Assembly: GCA_003454065.1 (NCBI GenBank)
Contig: DMKZ01000158.1
Span: 1-5,885 of the forward strand
Direction of reading: 5' to 3'
From: Spirochaetaceae bacterium
Lineage (GTDB): Bacteria; Spirochaetota; Spirochaetia; Sphaerochaetales; Sphaerochaetaceae
DNA length: 5,885 nucleotides
A program made the translations under genes and the position numbers. Position 1 is the stretch's first letter, and the number at the start of each line of letters is the position of its first letter. A model generated the notes under the pieces. That model did no database searches and had not been told where the DNA came from. It was given only the letters and a program-made list of their open reading frames with translations. Shown piece after piece: positions 1-5,885 of this stretch.

Positions 1-2
1 TC

Positions 3-155
3 GCCCTTTTCGTCATCCACGCTTATTGGATTGTCGCCTTCATGCTCGCCCTCCACCTGACGATAGCTATGCTGAACATGCGGGAAAGGGAATGGGTGGA
101 AATAATCAAGCTCATCATGAAACTTCCCGGAGAAGAACATGCGATCCTGCCATGA
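3..155 (+). CDS. virB3: C-terminal end of a VirB3-like T4SS inner-membrane protein (5' truncated)
   Basis: An open frame enters from the left edge and stops at TGA 153-155, giving 50 visible residues. About the first 25 are hydrophobic (for example HAYWIVAFMLALHL) and look like a transmembrane helix. They are followed by a charged segment, MREREWVEIIKLIMK, and a short tail ending in AILP. VirB3 proteins are small inner-membrane proteins with N-terminal membrane helices, then a charged, amphipathic C-terminus, and they partner with VirB4. The frame lies directly upstream of virB4 and overlaps it by 17 bases, which is the usual virB3-virB4 arrangement. The identification rests mainly on position and hydropathy, because the diagnostic N-terminal part lies outside the window. 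Another small T4SS membrane protein cannot be excluded. Confidence 0.6.
   Translation, partial: ALFVIHAYWIVAFMLALHLTIAMLNMREREWVEIIKLIMKLPGEEHAILP
129..135 (+). promoter_or_regulatory. Ribosome-binding site of virB4
   Basis: The purine run GGAGAAG ends three bases before ATG 139; its GGAG core at 129-132 has a six-base spacer to that start. It lies inside the end of the upstream virB3-like gene. It supports ATG 139 as the virB4 start and suggests translational coupling. Confidence 0.7.
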
Positions 156-2475
156 GATAATAAAAAACGAAATATGCTATAACGAAATTCTCGACGACAA
201 GGAGCTTGCATCCCTATCGGTTGCCGGACGGGAATTCCAAGGCAGCGTGCTTCAGCAATCAGACGGCAGCCTCATGGCATGCATAAAGCTCGAAGCCAAC
301 GACATATACCTCCTCTACGATACGGCAATACGAAGAAGAAACGCGCTCTCCTCCTTCATCCCGACATTAAGAGCCGGATATGAAATCAACTTCGAATGGC
401 GAAGGATGAGGAAAAACTTCGAATACGCATCCTGCGAAAACAGCATGACCGGAAGCGCAAGGGAGATAGAAAGGCGCAGGAAAGAATCATTCGGCGGATA
501 CAATTGCTACTCTAACGACCTCTACATGACAATCGTGAAGCGAAACGCGAGTCCATCCGCTGTGGTGACGCACGAGGACTTCGAAGAGTTCTGCCGAACA
601 ATGCAGTCGCTGTCGATAGCTCTCGCCAATGCCGATTGCACCTGCCTTGCCCTGAAGTACGAGAAACTGCTGCGCTTTCTCAAATACTCCTTGGATCTGA
701 ATGAAGTCGAAATCAAATTCGCAAAAAGCCGTGCGACCGTTTCGGATTGCCTGATTTGCGAAGAATACGATTTGAGAAACGTGCCGCTTGCTATCGGCGC
801 ACGAGAAAGAAAATACGTGTCTTGCCTGACGGTAACCGCCCTGCCTTCCTGCACCCAGCCCGATTTGTTCGGCTTCTGCGCTCACACAGATAGCGAATTC
901 AGAATGGTCGTGAAATACAAATGCTACGACAAGACCGAATCCGAAAAAATCGTCGAGCACAAGAAGAAAGCATATAAGAACTCTCTCTTTTCAGTGATGA
1001 AATACATAAGAAGCGACATCGCGAAAGAAGATGTATCCGATGATTTCAGCCGCTCCGCATTGGTCGGAAAGAAGCAATGCGATGAAGCTCTGTTTGCCAT
1101 GAGCGAAAAAGGATGGACATCAGGCCTTTGCCAGGTTTCGATATGTCTTGCCGACAGCAGCGAGGATAACCTGGAAAACAGAATATCCGCCATGAAAAAA
1201 GCGTTTCAGAAGCAAGGATTGCTGCTTAAAAGCGAGAGAATAGGCAACAGCTTGTGCTTCCTGTCCATGATCGCAGGCGCCAAAAGGATGTACGATCCGT
1301 TCTTTATCTTGAGCGAAAACTTCGCCGACATGCTGCATCTTACCGCCCTATCGCAAGGAAGCCCGCACTCCGCCTTGCTAAAGGAAAGGACAAAAAGCGA
1401 CGTTCCGTTCATATACGCCAGAAACACGGATGGCAGCGTCTATCATTTCTCGCTTTCTGGAAGCGAAGGTCGAAAAGGCCATACTTTCATAACAGGTCCT
1501 ACCGGAAGCGGCAAATCGGCCCTGATTTCGCTTTTAGCCGCGCAATGGCTCAAATACCCCCAATCGCGCGTGATCATAATTGACAGAGATCTGTCTTCAT
1601 ACAGAATGGTAAGCGAAAACGGCGGAGATTTTCATTACCCGCTCGCCGACACCACGAAATTCCAACCCTTGGAAAACGCCGGGAGCAACATGTCCGGCTG
1701 TCTGGAGTTCATAAGGTCGATTTGCTTTTCGCAGGAAATCCCCTTCACCGCAATACAGCGAGAGGAATGCGCAAATGCGCTGCATCTCCTGGAAAACGGA
1801 AAAGAGACACTTACGATGCTATATCACGTCATAAGAGGACGCAACAAATCCAGCGCGCTTCTCAGCGCGCTTTCGCCTTATATCGCAGGCGGCGAATACG
1901 AATCGCTTTTCGACAGCGACTGCGACAGCCTGAAGAAAATCGGGCGGCTGACGATGATAGAAACTAACAAAATCCTTCAAAACGGCGTATCTCAGAAAAA
2001 TGTCTCCGCGCCTTTTTTCGTATATCTGCTCTCAAGGCTCGAAAGGGCCTTCAACGAATCCTCGCCCACTCTTCTCATAATAGACGAAGGCTGGAAAGTC
2101 CTGAAAAACGAATTGTTCGCTTCCTTCTTCGAGGAATGGATGAAAACTCTTAGGAAAAAGAACGCAGATGTCGTATTTTCCATCACCAACCTCCAAGACA
2201 TAGTCGGCACCCATATTTGCGAAACCATCATGAGCAATTCGCAAACAAGAATTCTATTCAAGGATGCAAGCGCGTTGAACAAAGTCGAAGCGGACAACTA
2301 CCGCAAAATAGGATTGAGCGAACATCTGCTCGAAATCCTGCCATCGCTCCCCGATTTTCACCCCATTGTCCTGCAGGAAGGCACAGCCGTCATAGTTGAC
2401 TTCGACATGCAAAGCCAGCTCGAATACCTCACCACTCCGGATTCCATCAGAAAGAGGCTCATGAACAATGCATAG
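139..2475 (+). CDS. virB4: VirB4-type T4SS ATPase
   Basis: This 778-residue protein matches the usual VirB4/TrbE length of about 780-820. VirB4 is the large ATPase at the cytoplasmic face of the inner membrane that powers pilus assembly and substrate transfer. The C-terminal half is a RecA-like ATPase. Walker A, GPTGSGKS, is at residues 453-460, and Walker B, LLIIDEGW, at 645-652, has D649 and the catalytic E650. A downstream TNLQD segment at 683-687 (Q686) is followed by an SNSQTRILFKD stretch, which matches the family pattern in which a sensor-like region precedes a TxIfLp-type strand. Residues of roughly 170-400 correspond to the CagE/TrbE/VirB central domain by position, and residues before that form the variable N-terminal part. 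ATG 139 has a good ribosome-binding site, and the length fits the family. The protein has about 23 cysteines, about 18 of them before Walker A, which seems high. All ATPase residues look intact. Confidence 0.96.
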   Translation: MRSCHEIIKNEICYNEILDDKELASLSVAGREFQGSVLQQSDGSLMACIKLEANDIYLLYDTAIRRRNALSSFIPTLRAGYEINFEWRRMRKNFEYASCENSMTGSAREIERRRKESFGGYNCYSNDLYMTIVKRNASPSAVVTHEDFEEFCRTMQSLSIALANADCTCLALKYEKLLRFLKYSLDLNEVEIKFAKSRATVSDCLICEEYDLRNVPLAIGARERKYVSCLTVTALPSCTQPDLFGFCAHTDSEFRMVVKYKCYDKTESEKIVEHKKKAYKNSLFSVMKYIRSDIAKEDVSDDFSRSALVGKKQCDEALFAMSEKGWTSGLCQVSICLADSSEDNLENRISAMKKAFQKQGLLLKSERIGNSLCFLSMIAGAKRMYDPFFILSENFADMLHLTALSQGSPHSALLKERTKSDVPFIYARNTDGSVYHFSLSGSEGRKGHTFITGPTGSGKSALISLLAAQWLKYPQSRVIIIDRDLSSYRMVSENGGDFHYPLADTTKFQPLENAGSNMSGCLEFIRSICFSQEIPFTAIQREECANALHLLENGKETLTMLYHVIRGRNKSSALLSALSPYIAGGEYESLFDSDCDSLKKIGRLTMIETNKILQNGVSQKNVSAPFFVYLLSRLERAFNESSPTLLIIDEGWKVLKNELFASFFEEWMKTLRKKNADVVFSITNLQDIVGTHICETIMSNSQTRILFKDASALNKVEADNYRKIGLSEHLLEILPSLPDFHPIVLQEGTAVIVDFDMQSQLEYLTTPDSIRKRLMNNA
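1851..1872 (+). repeat. Tandem 10-bp direct repeat that can fold as a hairpin, inside virB4
   Basis: CAGCGCGCTT occurs at 1851-1860 and again at 1863-1872. Its core AGCGCGCT is its own reverse complement, so copies at 1852-1859 and 1864-1871 can form a perfect 8-bp stem with the four-base loop TCTC. The repeat encodes SALLSAL in VirB4. Only a short T run follows, and the reading frame continues for 600 bases, so it is not called a terminator. It may be a chance effect of repeated Ser-Ala-Leu codons. Confidence 0.6.
2451..2457 (+). promoter_or_regulatory. Ribosome-binding site of the TrbL/VirB6 gene
   Basis: AAAGAGG lies ten bases before ATG 2468, within the last codons of virB4. The spacing is slightly long. 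Translation of virB4 through this site probably aids initiation at the overlapping start. Confidence 0.5.
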
Positions 2476-4138
2476 AGGAAACCTCCGAAAACTTCAGAAT
2501 CCAGGTTTGCCGATCGCCCTGATATTCATCGTGCTCGTCGCATCGCTGCTTCTCCTTCCGACCGCAGCATATTCCTCGCCATTGTCCATTCTGACAGGCG
2601 ATAGCAACAAGACGAAAATGGAAAACGAGAGAAAAGCTTCGCAAATGCTCGAGGAACTGCTGAACGACGGAACGCTGACCGAAAGCGAAAGCAATTCCGC
2701 TTTTCTCACGTTAGTCGGAGCCATCTCGGACAATGTTCTGACAAGCATATACGAGAGCCTGTCGCCGAGCATAGCCGGACTCATATCGAGAAGCGGAAGC
2801 AGAGGCTTCGCTGCGGATTTCCTCGACAAGAACCTTTCCTTTCTGCCTATCGGCTCCAATTCGTTTCTCGGCAGATTGCTGGCGGTTCTGCTATGCATCG
2901 AATGCTTGATACTTGGAATAAAAAGCTTCCTATCGGGCAATGGAGGCGTTTTCCAGCGCGCCGTCTCGAAATTGATCGTGTTCGTCTTCACGCTGGCTTT
3001 CCTGTCTGTCATGCCGCTGATGGGAAGAGCCGTGATAAACTTGTTCGCATCAATGGGAAACGCCGTATCCTCCGCATATAGGCGAGCAGATCCGACTTCC
3101 TCGAAAATATTCGAATACATGCCGAGCGATGTGCTGGACTCCCTTGCCTTTTGCAAAAACATACTCAGCATCGAAAAGGTTCGCATAGGAGGATACACGC
3201 TTCCGACGCTAATACCCCACCTGACGGTCAACATAGGCGAGCTCATCATCTCGTTGCCGTTTTTGTACATAATGATGATGATAATATTCTGGTATGCCGA
3301 AATGTTCGTAATCCTGCTTTCCGCATACATAGTGATTCCAGTATGCACGCTGTCTGAACTCAATATCTCGAGCATAAGGAAAATAATGCGCTCGCTGGTT
3401 CTCCAAGGCATGAAGCTCTTCGCTGGAATCTTCATAGCGAACATGGCTACCAACATAGTGTTGAAATCGGTCGAAAAGCTGGAGGGTTCGATAACCTCCA
3501 CATCGAACACCGTGATTTTCTGCATATTCATGACATTGGTGATCTTCTTTCTGATCCTAAAAGCGCCGAATGCCATGATAAACGCCGTGAACGGCGAAAC
3601 CGAGAAAACAGGCAGCTCATTGATTTCCGGCGCAATCGGAGGCGGCATAGCTGCGCTTGGCGCCGCCCTGCCTGCGATTTTGGGAAACAAGAAAAACGAT
3701 GGCAAAAGAATGCCGCAACCGTATTCCCCTACCGGCGGAATGCCAACCCCGTCGGGCAATGCTTCCAATCCTAATGCATCTGGCAAAGCAGGAAAAGCAT
3801 CATCAGGCGCAGATGCAAAACAGCATTCGGCGCAGAACAAAAACGTTCCGGAAACGTCTGAGAGAATAGCGAACGACAATGCAAAGCAGTCGAACGGAGC
3901 AAGATACGGCGAGGTGACAGTCAGAGCCACTCCGGGAAGAATGGAGGCAGCCAAAACAGAATTGATGAACGAGGGCGTGGAAAACATCACCGAAAGCATG
4001 ATTAAGGATCGAGCGATACGAGATGCAAAAATCGAAAAGCTCGTGAAAATGGAGAAGAACGGATTCATGACCCAAAACAACGAATTCAACAAACCCGCAT
4101 TCGAACAACTGCAGAGGCTTAGAGATGGTCGGGAATAG
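2468..4138 (+). CDS. virB6: TrbL/VirB6-family polytopic inner-membrane T4SS protein with a long C-terminal tail
   Basis: The protein has 556 residues. VirB6/TrbL proteins are multi-spanning inner-membrane components of the T4SS translocation channel. Residues about 14-36 form a hydrophobic stretch ending in PTAAYSS, which resembles a cleavable signal peptide. Further hydrophobic segments lie near 133-153, 169-187, 257-275, 277-295, 316-333 and 348-365. The segment from W275-Y-A-E through the proline at 291 to GMKLF at 314-318 matches the TrbL pattern of an acidic residue in a helix, a proline-containing helix end and a G-x-K helix start. A Gly/Ala-rich segment follows at 388-406. Residues about 407-480 are hydrophilic and rich in Pro, Ser, Asn, Gly and Lys, and about 480-556 form a highly charged, probably helical module. 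RP4 TrbL also has a long C-terminal tail, so the architecture fits that branch better than the ~300-residue Agrobacterium VirB6. The start overlaps virB4 by 8 bases. VirB6 and TrbL are homologous names for this family; the symbol is a family-level call. Confidence 0.87.
   Translation: MHRGNLRKLQNPGLPIALIFIVLVASLLLLPTAAYSSPLSILTGDSNKTKMENERKASQMLEELLNDGTLTESESNSAFLTLVGAISDNVLTSIYESLSPSIAGLISRSGSRGFAADFLDKNLSFLPIGSNSFLGRLLAVLLCIECLILGIKSFLSGNGGVFQRAVSKLIVFVFTLAFLSVMPLMGRAVINLFASMGNAVSSAYRRADPTSSKIFEYMPSDVLDSLAFCKNILSIEKVRIGGYTLPTLIPHLTVNIGELIISLPFLYIMMMIIFWYAEMFVILLSAYIVIPVCTLSELNISSIRKIMRSLVLQGMKLFAGIFIANMATNIVLKSVEKLEGSITSTSNTVIFCIFMTLVIFFLILKAPNAMINAVNGETEKTGSSLISGAIGGGIAALGAALPAILGNKKNDGKRMPQPYSPTGGMPTPSGNASNPNASGKAGKASSGADAKQHSAQNKNVPETSERIANDNAKQSNGARYGEVTVRATPGRMEAAKTELMNEGVENITESMIKDRAIRDAKIEKLVKMEKNGFMTQNNEFNKPAFEQLQRLRDGRE
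4113..4117 (+). promoter_or_regulatory. Ribosome-binding site of virB11
   Basis: AGAGG is seven bases before ATG 4125 and lies inside the end of the upstream TrbL/VirB6 gene. It supports ATG 4125 and a coupled start. Confidence 0.6.
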
Positions 4139-5069
4139 AGATTATCGAAAAGCGTTTCCAAAAGCTTCGGGCGATATATTCGAAGAATGCGAAAATGAAT
4201 TGCTCGGTTTATTCAAGGACATGCCTTCGGATTCCACCGACATAATGCTCAATCCGGACGGAACTTGCCACTATGCTACAAGCAGCGGAATGTCCGGAAA
4301 AGCAATCGTAAGCGCAAATGAGAAGACGCTTCGACGAATAGCATGCGTGCTTGCCAGCTGCTCGAATCAGAACCTGAACGAAAACTCTCCATGCATTTCA
4401 TGCATCCTGCCCGTATCCGGATATAGAGCGGAAATATTGACACCGCCTGTTGTCGATAGGATTTCCATCTCCATCAGGATTCCGAATTCCGACTTTCATT
4501 CACTAACCTCTCTTGTCCGAAAAGGAATGCTCGATGAAAACCAAGCCCGCGTCATCAGGCGTTTTGCGATCGAAAGAAAGAACATCGCGATTTCGGGTCA
4601 GACCGGCAGCGGCAAGACCACTTTGCTTTGCGCATTGGCGAATGAAATACCCGCAAACGAGAGGATAATAACTATCGAGGACGAAACGAGAGAGATAAGC
4701 ATCAGACATCCCAATGTCGTGAGCATCATCGCCAAAAAAGATGTGTTTTCGGGGCGCGACGCAGTGAAATCCGCCCTTCGCATGAATCCCGACAGGATAT
4801 TGTACGGTGAAACCAGAGACGGGCAAAGCGCCATGGAATTGCTCAAAGCATTCAGAACCGGCCATTCTGGAGGCATGTTCACAATACATGCGACATCATC
4901 ATCGCATGTCATCAGACGGCTTGAGGATCTGCTTATCGAAGCTACAGCGACTGATGGAATCAAAATCATTGCAGACAGCGTGGATGTAGCGCTGCACCTC
5001 GATTTCGACAAAAACGGCAGACGATACCTCAGGGAAATAAAAGAGCTGAATGAGACATCATCCTTTTAG
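4125..5069 (+). CDS. virB11: VirB11-type hexameric secretion ATPase
   Basis: This 314-residue protein is close to the usual VirB11/TrbB length of about 315-345. VirB11 forms a hexameric ring at the cytoplasmic face of the inner membrane and works with VirB4 and the coupling protein in pilus assembly and substrate transfer. All signature boxes of the GspE/VirB11 superfamily are present. Walker A, GQTGSGKT, is at residues 158-165. An Asp-box-like ITIEDETREI follows. A Walker B-type segment, PDRILYGETRD, contains E229. The His box GHSGGMFTIHA is at 246-256. Residues 1 to about 140 form the N-terminal domain, with a strand-rich part ending near RISISIRIP. Compared with common forms, the protein has GETRDG rather than GEVRG, and a Ser where Pro or Glu usually follows GH. 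These are conservative changes, and the enzyme should be active. The start overlaps the upstream gene by 14 bases. Confidence 0.96.
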   Translation: MVGNRDYRKAFPKASGDIFEECENELLGLFKDMPSDSTDIMLNPDGTCHYATSSGMSGKAIVSANEKTLRRIACVLASCSNQNLNENSPCISCILPVSGYRAEILTPPVVDRISISIRIPNSDFHSLTSLVRKGMLDENQARVIRRFAIERKNIAISGQTGSGKTTLLCALANEIPANERIITIEDETREISIRHPNVVSIIAKKDVFSGRDAVKSALRMNPDRILYGETRDGQSAMELLKAFRTGHSGGMFTIHATSSSHVIRRLEDLLIEATATDGIKIIADSVDVALHLDFDKNGRRYLREIKELNETSSF

Positions 5070-5072
5070 GAG
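5068..5072 (+). promoter_or_regulatory. Ribosome-binding site of the last gene
   Basis: AGGAG overlaps the virB11 stop TAG (5067-5069) and is eight bases before ATG 5081. It decides between three nearby ATGs. ATG 5076 is only three bases away and gives a four-codon frame (MKCK). ATG 5087 is in frame but 14 bases away. ATG 5081 has the best spacing. Confidence 0.75.
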
Positions 5073-5080
5073 AAAATGAA

Positions 5081-5885
5081 ATGCAAATGATAGACGTCAG
5101 GAAGATAAAAATATTCATCGCAATTACATCCATCGCATTCGCTACCGTCCTGATATTATCCGTAAGAAAAGTGATAGCAAACGGGAAAACCAAGGTTCCG
5201 GCAGATGAATCCCCTGTCCTCCAGCCAGCGCCGGACAATCTCCTGAACCGGAGGAGAATGCTCAATTACTTGCAGAAAAGCAAGGCCTCATTCTACATCG
5301 ACGATTACGGAAACATAATAATCACAAGCGATGAGAACAAAAACTTCCGAATAGATAGCGATGGCGTTATAACAAGCATCAGCCAAGATGGAAGCGAGAG
5401 CAAAGACATCTCAAGCGAAGACAGGCATTTCCTGAACGATTCCCTGACAGAGATATCCGATGGTTTCATGCTTGCCAATCCTCAAGTGGAAAACGCCATC
5501 AGCTATAATTCAAACGCCCTATCGCCATCGAAAATCAGCGAAAACGGAGACAGCAGCAAAAACGGCAAAGCACCCGATTCCACCAGCACGAGCGAAAAGA
5601 CAAGAGCATCGGAAAAACTCATACTCGGGGCGTCGCGATCCGCAGGGGGAACTGCTGTAGAAACTGCAAATGAAGATCAAACAAAAAGCCAAGGCATCGA
5701 ACCGCAAAATTCAGATGGCGCAACCGTACCATATCAAAACGGAAACAGCGCGACGGAATCGAATCCGAAAGCGACCAGCCTTGTAAAACTTCAATTACAT
5801 TCCGGCATGAACGGAAACAAGCTGGACAGCAGCACCCGAAATGCTGCCGATACTCCATCGGAACTGACGGACGACTACATATCTC
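5081..5885 (+). CDS. Unrecognised membrane-anchored protein with a Ser/Asn/Thr-rich region (3' truncated)
   Basis: The frame is open from ATG 5081 to the window edge, giving 268 complete codons and no stop. I do not recognise the family. Residues 1-10 are short and basic, and residues about 11-28 (ending in TVLILSV) form one hydrophobic helix, so the protein looks like a bitopic inner-membrane protein or one with an uncleaved signal anchor. Most of the chain is probably periplasmic. Residues about 55-135 look like a small folded part. It contains two similar strands with the pattern F-x-I-D-x-x-G-x-I, beginning at F71 and F89. From about residue 140 to the edge the sequence is rich in Ser, Asn, Thr, Lys, Glu and Gly, and looks disordered. 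The gene follows virB11 after 11 bases and is surely in the same operon. A short N-terminus, one helix and a long flexible linker would suit a VirB10/TrbI-like scaffold protein whose conserved C-terminal domain lies beyond the window. However, the linker is not proline-rich, and no diagnostic motif is visible. Confidence 0.85.
   Translation, partial: MQMIDVRKIKIFIAITSIAFATVLILSVRKVIANGKTKVPADESPVLQPAPDNLLNRRRMLNYLQKSKASFYIDDYGNIIITSDENKNFRIDSDGVITSISQDGSESKDISSEDRHFLNDSLTEISDGFMLANPQVENAISYNSNALSPSKISENGDSSKNGKAPDSTSTSEKTRASEKLILGASRSAGGTAVETANEDQTKSQGIEPQNSDGATVPYQNGNSATESNPKATSLVKLQLHSGMNGNKLDSSTRNAADTPSELTDDYIS

Noticed and set aside
487..960. A 157-codon minus-strand frame within virB4
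   Set aside because: It is antisense to a well-supported VirB4 coding region and shows no domain. It is a composition shadow.
1254..1583. A 109-codon plus-strand frame inside virB4
   Set aside because: It is out of frame with virB4, has a highly basic composition and overlaps the Walker A region. It is a frame shadow.
1851..1880. A possible intrinsic terminator at the GC-rich hairpin in virB4
   Set aside because: No real U-tract follows (only TTT then CGCC), and the essential Walker B part of virB4 lies downstream.
3269..3285. A short ATG/ATA run resembling a microsatellite
   Set aside because: It encodes a run of Met and Ile in a membrane helix, and is too short to be a meaningful repeat tract.
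3481..3499. An imperfect inverted repeat (GGAGG...CCTCC) in the TrbL/VirB6 gene
   Set aside because: The stem is short and bulged, with no T-tract and no boundary nearby. It is within chance expectation for coding DNA.
2494..4161. A 555-codon open frame on the minus strand, covering nearly all of the TrbL/VirB6 gene
   Set aside because: Its codons are offset from the sense codons so that antisense stops arise only where a codon ending in T or C precedes TA-, or one ending in T precedes CA-. The sense protein has few Tyr, His and Gln, and these combinations happen to be absent. The translated product shows no recognisable domain, while the sense frame has clear TrbL features and a coupled start.
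4503..5011. Two overlapping minus-strand frames (128 and 137 codons) within virB11
   Set aside because: They oppose the conserved Walker A, Walker B and His-box region of VirB11, and their products have no recognisable features.
5076..5090. A four-codon frame (MKCK) starting at ATG 5076, ahead of the last gene
   Set aside because: Its start is only three bases from the AGGAG site, too close for efficient initiation. The in-frame ATG 5081 has normal spacing and opens a long frame.

Overview
The window is a gene-dense piece of a type IV secretion (T4SS) or conjugation operon. Every gene is on the + strand, and there is almost no non-coding DNA. The modular set (VirB3-like, VirB4, VirB6/TrbL, VirB11) and the secretion-type hydrophobic N-termini suggest a diderm (Gram-negative) bacterium or a mobile element carried by one. 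Base composition looks intermediate. Codon use leans to ATA for Ile, GAA for Glu and AGA/AGG/CGA for Arg, which does not resemble an enterobacterial core genome. I cannot name the organism. Whether the locus is a plasmid, an integrative element or a dedicated secretion system cannot be decided here, because no relaxase, coupling protein, integrase or effector is visible.

Layout: (1) bases 3-155, the C-terminal end of a small membrane protein in the VirB3 position; (2) 139-2475, VirB4, the large ATPase; (3) 2468-4138, a TrbL/VirB6-type polytopic inner-membrane protein with a signal-like N-terminus and a long hydrophilic C-terminal tail; (4) 4125-5069, VirB11, the hexameric traffic ATPase; (5) 5081 to beyond the window end, an unrecognised protein with one N-terminal membrane anchor and a Ser/Asn/Thr-rich, probably extracytoplasmic region. 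The first three junctions overlap by 17, 8 and 14 bases, and the last has an 11-base gap. Each start has a purine-rich ribosome-binding site inside or touching the end of the upstream gene, so the genes are probably co-transcribed and translationally coupled. No promoter, terminator, RNA gene, CRISPR array or insertion sequence was found.

Function: VirB3 normally works with VirB4 at the inner membrane. VirB6 forms part of the inner-membrane channel. VirB4 and VirB11 supply ATP-driven work for pilus biogenesis and substrate transfer. The order B3-B4-B6-B11 lacks VirB5 between B4 and B6, and lacks VirB7-B10 between B6 and B11, so it differs from both the Agrobacterium virB and the RP4 trb orders. 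The most open questions are the identity of the last gene and the role of the TrbL-like protein's C-terminal tail.
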